From Acidiluteibacter ferrifornacis (GTDB taxonomy: Bacteria; Bacteroidota; Bacteroidia; Flavobacteriales_E; Vicingaceae): a DNA stretch of 64,000 bases. A model generated the notes under the pieces. The model had not been told where the DNA came from. It was given only the letters and a program-made list of their open reading frames with translations, and did not search any database. Shown here piece after piece: positions 1 through 7,538 of this stretch (within the stretch, counting starts at the first letter, position 1; every line of letters starts with the position of its first letter). The translations under genes and the position numbers were made by a program. The stretch spans positions 274,697-338,696 of the forward strand of contig NZ_WWNE01000012.1 of NCBI RefSeq assembly GCF_009909615.1, written 5' to 3'.

Positions 1-310
1 AAGTGGGGAAGGAGTGCATTTTATTGGTGTAAATGGACGGAATTAAGATACTCAAAATCATTGCCACACCTACGATAATAGATAGCTTTTGTTGAAATCC
101 AGCCAACGCAAATCCTTTTCCCATTAGTCCGAATATGCAGCCTATGATAAAATAGGTAAACAATCTCCCTGAATTGTAAAGTATACTTCCAGTAACAACA
201 GTTGATAATTTATCTCGTTTCATTGGAAGAGCAAAAGCAATAGGGCCACACATGCCTACACAATGCAAGCTGCCTAAAAGTCCAATTAAAAATGCCGTCC
301 AATATTCCAT
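1..310 (-). CDS. TauE/SafE-like membrane protein of the cbb3 operon (partial)
   Basis: The frame opens with ATG at 308-310 and leaves the window after about 103 codons, so the C-terminal half is missing. The visible part begins MEYWTAFLIGLLGSLHC, has a LGSLHCVGMCGP block and then alternating hydrophobic stretches. This resembles the sulfite-exporter TauE/SafE (DsbD-like) membrane family that commonly closes cbb3 oxidase operons in Bacteroidota (family knowledge). The two Cys in HCVGMCG suggest metal or thiol handling, perhaps copper delivery to the oxidase, which is inference. It starts 4 nt after the ccoH stop and is the last visible gene of the leftward cco transcript. Confidence 0.75.
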   Translation of the reverse strand, partial: MEYWTAFLIGLLGSLHCVGMCGPIAFALPMKRDKLSTVVTGSILYNSGRLFTYFIIGCIFGLMGKGFALAGFQQKLSIIVGVAMILSILIPSIYTNKMHSFPT

Positions 311-314
311 TCGA

Positions 315-752
315 TTATGGGATAATTATAGTTCTTTCCTCGTAATAGCTTTTGCCTCCCGCAATCCAGTCTATCTTCAATAGGTATTTACCTTTAATAA
401 ATTGATTAAGCGGAATACTTTCCGTATTCGATCGTGCTTCTATTTTTACATTAAAATCTTTTGTTTCATCAGATGGACGAAAACAATTAATAGTGCCTGA
501 AGTAATCGATTCTGCGCTGTTTGGTAAAACAATGTTAAGTTGATGGTCAGAAATATCTATTTTCAAATCAGCATCTAAATTCATTGTTCGCTCCGTATCA
601 TCTATTTTTTGCTGATACTTTATTTCTTGGGCATAGTAATCTTCCGTTACCAAATCAAAATTTTGATTGAATGCCATGATTACCATTCCTATAATAAAAA
701 CTACAAAGCTGCTATAGAATACGGCTATTTTTGTTCCCCAACTAATTTTCAT
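315..752 (-). CDS. ccoH: FixH/CcoH family cbb3 oxidase assembly protein
   Basis: A 145-residue protein with one N-terminal membrane segment (about residues 9-27) followed by a periplasmic domain with a LVTEDYYAQEIKYQQKID stretch, the usual layout of FixH. FixH/CcoH is needed for assembly or stability of cbb3 oxidase (family knowledge). Its start overlaps the end of ccoG by 4 nt (ATGA-type), indicating translational coupling, and the next gene follows after 4 nt. Length is normal for the Bacteroidota form. The assignment rests on the membrane topology, the YYAQEIKYQ-type motif and the operon position. Confidence 0.85.
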   Translation of the reverse strand: MKISWGTKIAVFYSSFVVFIIGMVIMAFNQNFDLVTEDYYAQEIKYQQKIDDTERTMNLDADLKIDISDHQLNIVLPNSAESITSGTINCFRPSDETKDFNVKIEARSNTESIPLNQFIKGKYLLKIDWIAGGKSYYEERTIIIP

Positions 753-2179
753 TTTTTCTTTCGTTTTACTGGAGCTAAGAATGAGGTGCTCATGTCATCT
801 AATACTTCCCCTTCTTGGTTTATAATTTCAAATTCAATATCTGTCTTTCTTTCACTCAACTGATCCATATCGAGAATTAAGAAGAAACTACCTTCGGTCA
901 TTGACTCTGAGGGTATGATTAAGCTCTCTTGACCAATAATTTCAATTTCACCATTCATTCCTTTTAATCGGATGATAGCAGGAATTGAATCGTAGGTTTT
1001 ATTAATTATCTTATAATTATACAGATTGCTGATTTTGTTTTCAGGACGTTTTTGGTATTGCTGCCCAGTAGCTTTTAATACTGTGGCATCTACTTCAGAA
1101 CGGCTGAGTAAAAGAAACCCTACAATTGTTAAAATAACCGTTAATACAACTGTGTATGCAACCGTCCGTGTAGACCATATTTTCTTTTCTTTATTTACAA
1201 TTCCTTCTTCAGAATCATATCTAATTAACCCTTTTGGTAGGCCTACACTTTCCATCATGTGGTCGCAAGCATCAATACAAGCAGTACAATTGACACACTC
1301 TAACTGCGTACCATTTCTAATGTCTATTCCAGTCGGACACACATTCACACATTGGTTGCAATCTATACAGTCTCCTTTATTGGTTTCAGATCTATCCTCA
1401 TTTTTTTTGAACTTCCCTCTAATTTCCCCCCGAACATAATCATAGGCTACTACTATTGAGTTTCGGTCGAGCATTACACCTTGCAATCTTCCGTAAGGAC
1501 AAGCTACAATACACACTTGTTCTCTAAACCAACTGAAAACAAAATAAAACACTCCTGTGAAAATCAGTATAGAAATTAAACCTCCTATATGATTCATGGG
1601 GGAGTCGGTCACTACATTGAGCCATTCGTCAGACCCAATAATGTACATTAAAAAGGTATTGGATATAATGAAGGAAATCAAGAAGAATATTCCGTGTTTT
1701 AATATTCTTTTCTTAATTTTTTCACTGTTCCACTCGCTATCCCTAAGGCGCTTTTGTTGCTTAAAGTCTCCATCAATCCAGTATTCGATTTTACGAAATA
1801 CCATTTCCATGAAAATGGTTTGAGGGCAAACCCATCCACAAAATATTCGGCCAAAGACAACAGTAAACAACACCACAAAGAGCACAAAGCTTAACATAAT
1901 CAAGACGAAGATGTAAAAGTCTTGTGGCCAAAAAACTTGACCTAGTAGAACAAATTTTCGCTCCAATATATTGATTAACAATAAAGGGTGGCCGCCTATA
2001 CGGATAAAGGGGCCTGAGAATAAAAAGAGCAATAATACAACGCTCACCCATGTGCGAGCGTTGTAATATTTGCCAGAAGGTTTTTTCGGACTAATCCATT
2101 TTCTACTTCCGGATTCATCGATTGTACCGATTGAATCTCGGAAGGATTGATCCATGTATTCTTCTTTCTCTCTTTTCAT
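749..2179 (-). CDS. ccoG: CcoG (FixG/RdxA) polyferredoxin-like cbb3 accessory protein
   Basis: A 476-residue membrane iron-sulfur protein. Several transmembrane helices lie between residues 44 and 215, with Cys pairs C114/C118 and C223/C227 at membrane boundaries. Two 4Fe-4S motifs follow (C271, C274, C277, C281 and C295, C298, C301, C305), then one more helix near 340-360 and a C-terminal beta-sandwich-like region. This is the full CcoG architecture; the family is linked to copper reduction during cbb3 oxidase maturation. It starts 27 nt downstream of ccoP and overlaps ccoH by 4 nt, so it belongs to the ccoS-to-ccoH operon. Confidence 0.95.
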   Translation of the reverse strand: MKREKEEYMDQSFRDSIGTIDESGSRKWISPKKPSGKYYNARTWVSVVLLLFLFSGPFIRIGGHPLLLINILERKFVLLGQVFWPQDFYIFVLIMLSFVLFVVLFTVVFGRIFCGWVCPQTIFMEMVFRKIEYWIDGDFKQQKRLRDSEWNSEKIKKRILKHGIFFLISFIISNTFLMYIIGSDEWLNVVTDSPMNHIGGLISILIFTGVFYFVFSWFREQVCIVACPYGRLQGVMLDRNSIVVAYDYVRGEIRGKFKKNEDRSETNKGDCIDCNQCVNVCPTGIDIRNGTQLECVNCTACIDACDHMMESVGLPKGLIRYDSEEGIVNKEKKIWSTRTVAYTVVLTVILTIVGFLLLSRSEVDATVLKATGQQYQKRPENKISNLYNYKIINKTYDSIPAIIRLKGMNGEIEIIGQESLIIPSESMTEGSFFLILDMDQLSERKTDIEFEIINQEGEVLDDMSTSFLAPVKRKKK

Positions 2180-2206
2180 TGTTACTTTTTGTTTCTAGAT
2201 TCACAA

Positions 2207-3364
2207 TTATTCCGCAACCGCTGCAACCTCGTTTTCTTCTACTGTTTCTTCAGTATTAGTTGTATCAGACGGTGTTTCTTCTACTTTTTCATCCACCCAA
2301 ATCTCTCCTTGTGGATCTTTCGCGTTCGGAGGATTAGAGCCTTGAATACTTATAATGTAACTTGCAATTTGTTGCATTTGAACAGGACTAAACTGACTTT
2401 GCCAAGCAATCATCCCCTTTGCAGGAATACCGTATTTAATAGATTTAAAGATATTGCTAATGCCTCCACCATGTATCCAGTATTCATCGGTTAGGTTTGG
2501 ACCTACAAGTCCCTCCGCTAAAGCCCCGTGACACGTTGCACAGTTTCCTTTATAGATGTTTGCACCTGTAGTAATTGCATCTAAATCAACTAGCAAGGTA
2601 ACATTGTCTTCTGTCAATTGCTCACCACCACTTTCCAATGCTTCAGCTTTAGCCTCTGTAGCGGCTAACATTTCTGATTCATATTCTTGTAATTGTAATT
2701 CTCCGCTACCTGTAATATGAAATCGAATTAAATAAACAAATGCAAAAATGATAGTTCCGTAGAACATGTACTTCCACCATGGTGGTAGATTGTTGTCTAA
2801 TTCTTTAATACCATCATAATCGTGATCCAACATTACTGTAGCTTCTTCTTCTACAGGAACTCTATCTACCAATTTACTTCCAATAGTATCAAATACAGTA
2901 TTCATTTCATCTGCCGTAAAATCATCACCTCGTTTGTAGCGGATCATTGTTTTTAATGATCGAAATAGAATAGCAATGATTAATGCTAAGAAAGCAATTG
3001 TTGTGATTAATGACCAAAATAAGACATCACTCATTACAAATGGAACAGAAGTAGTCGTTTCATTTTGGGCATATGCACTAAGACCGCCGCCGGCAAGTAC
3101 CAACACTGCTATGGCTTTTATAGTTTGTTCTGCTTTTGAGGATTTAGATTCTGGTGTTTCAATTTTACCGATACTGGAGATACTCTGACCAATAGCATGA
3201 ATGATGAGAAGTAATAATAAAATTACGCCCAACAATAAAGAGAGCAGAAATGCATCAGAAATTCCTGCATTGGCAGCCGCCGCATTTTCTGCTGCGAAAA
3301 CGCTTACTGGGGCTAAACCTATTGCCATAACCGTTAGTATGGTTTTTATAGTTTGCTTTTTCAT
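2207..3364 (-). CDS. ccoP: cbb3 oxidase subunit CcoP, mono-heme cytochrome c type
   Basis: A 385-residue subunit of cbb3 cytochrome oxidase. It has hydrophobic segments near 10-24, 38-58 and 83-100, a fourth at 112-135, then the FixP N-terminal signature (DGIKELDNNLPPWW, residues 184-197) just before another helix. The C-terminal cytochrome domain has a single heme-binding CATCH at 275-279 and a candidate axial Met in AKGM (M318). Proteobacterial CcoP has two CxxCH motifs; only one is present here. The tail after residue 350 is acidic and low-complexity. The start overlaps the ccoQ end by 4 nt. Confidence 0.93.
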   Translation of the reverse strand: MKKQTIKTILTVMAIGLAPVSVFAAENAAAANAGISDAFLLSLLLGVILLLLLIIHAIGQSISSIGKIETPESKSSKAEQTIKAIAVLVLAGGGLSAYAQNETTTSVPFVMSDVLFWSLITTIAFLALIIAILFRSLKTMIRYKRGDDFTADEMNTVFDTIGSKLVDRVPVEEEATVMLDHDYDGIKELDNNLPPWWKYMFYGTIIFAFVYLIRFHITGSGELQLQEYESEMLAATEAKAEALESGGEQLTEDNVTLLVDLDAITTGANIYKGNCATCHGALAEGLVGPNLTDEYWIHGGGISNIFKSIKYGIPAKGMIAWQSQFSPVQMQQIASYIISIQGSNPPNAKDPQGEIWVDEKVEETPSDTTNTEETVEENEVAAVAE

Positions 3365-3576
3365 GGATTTTTAGATTCTGTGGTTAGATTATTGGTTGTT
3401 TCGTTTTCTTCATTCTCAAATGGTAATGCAGAAAGCATATTCACTTCAGATTTTTTCATTCGACCTACCCAAAAGAATAGCGCAATAAAAAAGAGAAAGA
3501 AAATGATGAAGGAAATAACAGGGAAGATGTCTATCCCTGCTATTGTATCCATATTATGTTTGATAAATTTTAACAT
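3361..3576 (-). CDS. ccoQ: CcoQ-like small cbb3 oxidase subunit
   Basis: A 71-residue protein with one strong membrane helix (about residues 18-38) followed by a charged, Asn/Thr/Glu-rich tail. Size, topology and position between ccoNO and ccoP match CcoQ/FixQ, which stabilises the oxidase. It starts 12 nt after ccoNO and overlaps ccoP by 4 nt. Sequence conservation in CcoQ is weak, so the name rests mainly on context. Confidence 0.8.
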   Translation of the reverse strand: MLKFIKHNMDTIAGIDIFPVISFIIFFLFFIALFFWVGRMKKSEVNMLSALPFENEENETTNNLTTESKNP

Positions 3577-3588
3577 GATCTTATTTTT

Positions 3589-5745
3589 TTATTGTTCAGT
3601 TTCTTTAGTTTCGATGTCTCTACCTAATCTTTGTAGGTATGCAATTAATGCCACAATCTCTCTATCTGGACTTACTTCAAAACCATCTTCTTCGAGTAAA
3701 TCACGCATTTCTTCAACGATTTCATTAGCTTGTTTAACAACATCGGCATTCGCACGTTCTGGGTAATCTTCCTCATAAGGAACTCCCAACGTAATCATTG
3801 CTCTAATTTTAGCAGCTGTAACGGTGGTGTCATAACTTTTGTCTAACAACCATGGATAAGCTGGCATGATAGAACCATCAGATACACTACGAGGGTCATA
3901 CATATGCTTGAAATGCCAAGAGTTAGGTTTGCGTAATTTGCTGCTTCCTTCTCTAGCTAAATCGGGTCCTGTACGCTTAGATCCCCACAAGAATGGGTGG
4001 TCATAAACAAACTCTCCAGCTTTTGAATATTCCCCATATCGCTCTGTTTCAGATCTAAATGGGCGAATCATTTGAGTATGACAGCCAACACATCCTTCTT
4101 GGATATAAATGTCTCTACCATGCAACTCTAGTGGGGTGTATGGTTTTACAGCCTCTATTGTTGGAATGTTGGATTTAACTAAGAACGTCGGTACCATTTC
4201 AATAATTCCACCAATCAAAATGACAATCAAAGAGCCTATTAGCATTAAGGTTGGCTTACGCTCAAATAATCTATGCCAGTGTTCGTCTTTATGATTTTTA
4301 GACAGTTCTGCCATTGGTGCAGCTTCTGCCGCCTCATTTTTCTCAAAAGAACCAGATTTTGCGGTTTTAATCAAGTTGTAAACCATGGTCAATACCCCGA
4401 TGTAGTATAATAGTCCTCCAATTGCTCGGTAAGCGTACATTGGTAAAATATTAGTTACTGTTTCTAGGAAGTTAGGGTATTTTAAGAATCCATCAGCTGT
4501 AAAGTCATTCCACATTTGGCTTTGTGCAAATCCTGCCCAGTACAACGGAATAGCGTAAAACAAGATTCCTAAAGTTCCAATCCAAAAGTGGAAGTTGGCT
4601 AATTTTTGTGAATACAATTTGGTTTTGAATAGTATTGGCCATAGGTAATACAACATACCGAAGGTTAAGAAACCATTCCATCCTAATGCTCCTACGTGAA
4701 CGTGTGCTACAATCCAATCGGTAAAGTGGGCAATCGCGTTAACGTTTTTCAACGACAACATTGGACCCTCAAAAGTGGACATACCATATGCAGTAATAGC
4801 CACCACCATAAATTTCAATACCACACTGTCTCTTACTTTATCCCAAGCACCTCTTAAGGTCAATAAACCGTTAATCATACCACCCCAAGATGGAGCAATA
4901 AGCATTACAGAAAACACAACTCCTAAAGATTGTGCCCAATCTGGTAAAGCAGTGTAAAGTAAGTGGTGCGGTCCAGCCCAAATGTATAAGAAAATCAAAG
5001 CCCAAAAGTGGATGATAGACAGCCTATAGGAGAATACAGGACGATTAGCTGCTTTAGGAACAAAGTAGTACATCAATCCCAAATATGGAGTGGTTAAGAA
5101 AAATGCAACCGCATTGTGTCCATACCACCATTGCACTAGCGCATCTTGAACTCCAGCATACCAAGAATAACTCTTCATAAAAGTTACTGGAATCTCAAAA
5201 GAATTGACAATATGAAGAACTGCTACTGTAACAAAGGTGGCAATGTAAAACCAAATAGCTACATATAAATGACGCTCTCTTCTTTTTAGTATTGTAGCAA
5301 ATAGATTCCATCCAAAAACTACCCATATTAAGGTAATCGCTATATCAATTGGCCATTCTAACTCAGCGTACTCTTTGGAAGTTGTGAACCCTAGAGGCAA
5401 CGTAATTGCTGCAGCTACGATTATTAATTGCCAACCCCAAAAGTTAATCTTACTTAGTAAGTCGCTGTACATGCGGGTTTTTAATAATCGCTGTAGCGAA
5501 TAATAAACTCCTGCAAATATTCCGTTTCCTACAAAGGCAAAAATCACTGCATTGGTGTGCAATGGTCTTATTCTACCAAAGGAAGTGAATTCGATGCCTA
5601 AATTGGCGGCAGGAAAAATAAGTTGTGTAGCGGCTAACAGACCCACTAACATTCCAATAACGCCCCAAAAAATGGTGGCGTTTCCAAAGAGCCGGACAAT
5701 GTTGTTGTCGTAGCTGAATTGTTCTTTTTGCATGGTTGTGTTCAT
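3589..5745 (-). CDS. ccoN: Fused CcoN-CcoO catalytic subunit of cbb3 cytochrome oxidase
   Basis: A 718-residue fusion of the heme-copper subunit I and the mono-heme subunit II. Residues 1-470 form the polytopic CcoN part with the heme and CuB histidines in HTNAVIF, WWYGHNAV, GPHHLLYT and AHVHVGALGW. A helix near 500-520 leads into the CcoO cytochrome domain, whose heme site EGCVGCH starts at residue 550, followed by the RPFRSETERYG block typical of CcoO. The enzyme reduces O2 with high affinity at the cytoplasmic membrane. The CcoNO fusion is common in Bacteroidota (family knowledge). Its first base is the last base of ccoS. Confidence 0.97.
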   Translation of the reverse strand: MNTTMQKEQFSYDNNIVRLFGNATIFWGVIGMLVGLLAATQLIFPAANLGIEFTSFGRIRPLHTNAVIFAFVGNGIFAGVYYSLQRLLKTRMYSDLLSKINFWGWQLIIVAAAITLPLGFTTSKEYAELEWPIDIAITLIWVVFGWNLFATILKRRERHLYVAIWFYIATFVTVAVLHIVNSFEIPVTFMKSYSWYAGVQDALVQWWYGHNAVAFFLTTPYLGLMYYFVPKAANRPVFSYRLSIIHFWALIFLYIWAGPHHLLYTALPDWAQSLGVVFSVMLIAPSWGGMINGLLTLRGAWDKVRDSVVLKFMVVAITAYGMSTFEGPMLSLKNVNAIAHFTDWIVAHVHVGALGWNGFLTFGMLYYLWPILFKTKLYSQKLANFHFWIGTLGILFYAIPLYWAGFAQSQMWNDFTADGFLKYPNFLETVTNILPMYAYRAIGGLLYYIGVLTMVYNLIKTAKSGSFEKNEAAEAAPMAELSKNHKDEHWHRLFERKPTLMLIGSLIVILIGGIIEMVPTFLVKSNIPTIEAVKPYTPLELHGRDIYIQEGCVGCHTQMIRPFRSETERYGEYSKAGEFVYDHPFLWGSKRTGPDLAREGSSKLRKPNSWHFKHMYDPRSVSDGSIMPAYPWLLDKSYDTTVTAAKIRAMITLGVPYEEDYPERANADVVKQANEIVEEMRDLLEEDGFEVSPDREIVALIAYLQRLGRDIETKETEQ

Positions 5746-5936
5746 TATTGATTTAATTTATCTGGTTGTTTTTGATTAACTGAATTGGTTTCTTTTGGTT
5801 TGTCGTCGAATAACATTCTAACGGATGGAGTATAGTCATCATCATACTGACCAGCTTTTACTGACCAAACAAATGCCACCAAAAATCCTATGGCGACCGT
5901 TAAGCTGACGATAATTAGAATGATTAAAACATTCAT
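5745..5936 (-). CDS. ccoS: CcoS, cbb3 oxidase maturation protein
   Basis: A 63-residue protein with one helix (residues 3-27), a WSVKAGQYDD turn and a short cytoplasmic tail; this is the CcoS pattern, linked to cofactor insertion into CcoN. It is the first gene of the leftward oxidase operon, overlaps ccoNO by 1 nt and sits directly behind the FNR-like promoter at 5953-5995. Confidence 0.9.
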   Translation of the reverse strand: MNVLIILIIVSLTVAIGFLVAFVWSVKAGQYDDDYTPSVRMLFDDKPKETNSVNQKQPDKLNQ

Positions 5937-5952
5937 AATTTTTAATTTATTC

Positions 5953-5995
5953 CAAAGTTGGTAATTGAAGAATCGTTAAAAAATGATAATTATCA
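5953..5995 (-). promoter_or_regulatory. FNR-type promoter of the cco operon
   Basis: The perfect palindrome TGATAATTATCA (5984-5995) matches the core of an FNR/CRP box (TGA-N6-TCA). Reading leftward, 23 nt later comes CAACTTTG (5960-5953), a one-mismatch version of the Bacteroidota -7 element TAnnTTTG. A start site near 5947 would put the box at about -42, the class II activator position. The same layout recurs at two other promoters in this window (6577-6619 and 9945-9987). Confidence 0.65.
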
Positions 5996-6014
5996 GTTTT
6001 ATATAAAAATACAA

Positions 6015-6551
6015 TTACAAATCACAATCTTCTGAAATACTTGAATAAATTGGGTGAGTAATTTCAAACTTTTTCAATTCAGGATCAAAAATTTCCCATT
6101 GCGTAATGCGATCCACGTGCAAGTGTAAACTCTTTGTTTGTTCTGAAGACGAATTACGCACGAGGTGAAAGCCCATATCGTCATTTAAATAGTAAAATTC
6201 ACCTTTCTTAATGGTAATGGAGTTTTGCTTATGAGCTGTTTTGGCATCTCGATCGACCGAGTAAGTATCAATCGTTAATTCACCTTCTAAGACTTGAATC
6301 CAACCTTCCTGAAAACTGTAACTATGAATAGGAGAGTGTTGATTTGGTTGCCAGCACATCAGTAATAATTCATATTCCTCGCAAGAACTGATGCAATTAC
6401 GAGTGTAATGACTTGTCGACCATTTTTCAAATGGACTCCATTCGGATAAAGGAATATCTAGCGCTTTTAGAATTTCCATATAACCTCCATATCCCGGGCC
6501 TAAGTTGATGTTTTTGAGTAATTGTTCGACAGTTTTGATAGATGGTATCAT
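6015..6551 (-). CDS. Cysteine dioxygenase-like cupin with altered active-site residues
   Basis: A 178-residue cupin that follows cysteine dioxygenase (CDO) along its length: the YTRNCI block, the metal region around HSPIH (H76), VLEGEL, the third-ligand region MGFHLVRN (H129) and SLHLH (141-145). Two key positions differ. The second His of the canonical HxH ligand pair is Tyr (Y78), and the active-site Tyr of the SLHxY motif is His (H145). The canonical cross-link Cys position is Gly (G83), as in many bacterial CDOs. Whether it oxidises cysteine is therefore open. It lies between ccoS and ccoI and has its own FNR-type promoter, so it probably belongs to the low-oxygen regulon. Confidence 0.75.
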   Translation of the reverse strand: MIPSIKTVEQLLKNINLGPGYGGYMEILKALDIPLSEWSPFEKWSTSHYTRNCISSCEEYELLLMCWQPNQHSPIHSYSFQEGWIQVLEGELTIDTYSVDRDAKTAHKQNSITIKKGEFYYLNDDMGFHLVRNSSSEQTKSLHLHVDRITQWEIFDPELKKFEITHPIYSSISEDCDL

Positions 6552-6576
6552 AGTTTGTTGTTTTAAAATTGTGGCA

Positions 6577-6619
6577 TAAAATTAAAACCGCATAAAAAGA
6601 GATAAAATGATAACTGTCA
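6577..6619 (-). promoter_or_regulatory. FNR-type promoter of the CDO-like gene
   Basis: On the minus strand TGACAGTTATCA (6619-6608) is followed after 23 nt by TAATTTTA (6584-6577), one mismatch from TAnnTTTG. The spacing is identical to the ccoS and ccoI promoters. The cupin start codon lies 26 nt further on. Confidence 0.6.
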
Positions 6620-7030
6620 GGTTTGATTGATTTTTTGAACTATTCTAAATCATGTGAACTTTCCAAGAGGTGTTTGATTGTATATCTTTTCAATTTTACC
6701 AGTGCGGCAAAGAGAACAAAAAGGGGCATAGCAGATTAAAGGTAATTGTAGAAAATCATTTGAGAAAGTGGTTTATTGAATGATCAACCATTAAACTCAT
6801 CATAAGATTCATATACTCTTTGCCTTTGCGGTGAAAAAAAAGGATGTTAGCTTGGAAAGAATGGCTTCAAAGACGCGATAGTAATCTATATATTAGTACC
6901 TTAGAAAAAAAACAATTAAGTCATGACTGAAAATGAAGTTCTTGCAGATATTCATAAGGTTCAACTCATATAATTAAAAGATGATGTAAAACGTTTACTT
7001 ATAAATATTAATAACTCACACCTAAAACTG
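6620..7030. other. Intergenic stretch without a convincing gene
   Basis: About 400 bases between the cupin promoter and the secreted protein at 7031. The only open frame of note is a 16-codon stub at 6924 (MTENEVLADIHKVQLI, then stop) on the plus strand, too short to call. I see no tRNA, repeat or terminator here. Confidence 0.5.
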
Positions 7031-7498
7031 ATGCTTAAATTTTTACTAATCATACTAATTGCTTTTTTTACATTTAATTCTTTTTCACAAACGAATTCAG
7101 TTTGCGAACCTCTAGTAGTAAACGATAGTTTATTTCAACTGAAGTCTGATCCCTACAATTTTGGTAAATCAAGTGGAAATTATGTGCAAAGTGTCCGGAG
7201 AGATTTAGTTACTGATATCAATGACATTATTACCATTGAAAAAGATTGTATAATTTTTAAAATAAACTATGCCTGCGGATGTGGTGATAACAACAAACAA
7301 TTGGTTTCTAATGGAATCCTACTTCAAGACAACCAAGGGCTGCAATATTATGAAATCAAGTTCCTTTTCATCAATTATAACAAAGGCTGTAAGGCATTGT
7401 GTCACGATCTTCTTTATTACGATATTTCAGAATTGAAAAATTCTACAGAATCGGTGTACTTAAAGTTCGACGAGTTTGAAGATTTAATTGAATATTGA
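7031..7498 (+). CDS. Secreted protein of unknown function
   Basis: A 155-residue protein with a clear signal peptide (hydrophobic residues 3-16, cleavage probably after SFSQ). The mature part carries Cys in NYACGCGD and CKALCHD, four cysteines that could form disulfides or bind metal, and ends EDLIEY. I do not recognise a family. It lies between two leftward low-oxygen genes (cupin and ccoI) but on the opposite strand and without an FNR-like box, so it is probably an unrelated passenger. Confidence 0.6.
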   Translation: MLKFLLIILIAFFTFNSFSQTNSVCEPLVVNDSLFQLKSDPYNFGKSSGNYVQSVRRDLVTDINDIITIEKDCIIFKINYACGCGDNNKQLVSNGILLQDNQGLQYYEIKFLFINYNKGCKALCHDLLYYDISELKNSTESVYLKFDEFEDLIEY

Positions 7499-7538
7499 GA
7501 AGTTTGAAATTTTAGGAGTAATCTATAGGGCATTTACA

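Noticed and set aside
6924..6974. 16-codon frame resembling an antitoxin N-terminus
   Set aside because: Stops immediately, no ribosome site or partner toxin; too short to support.
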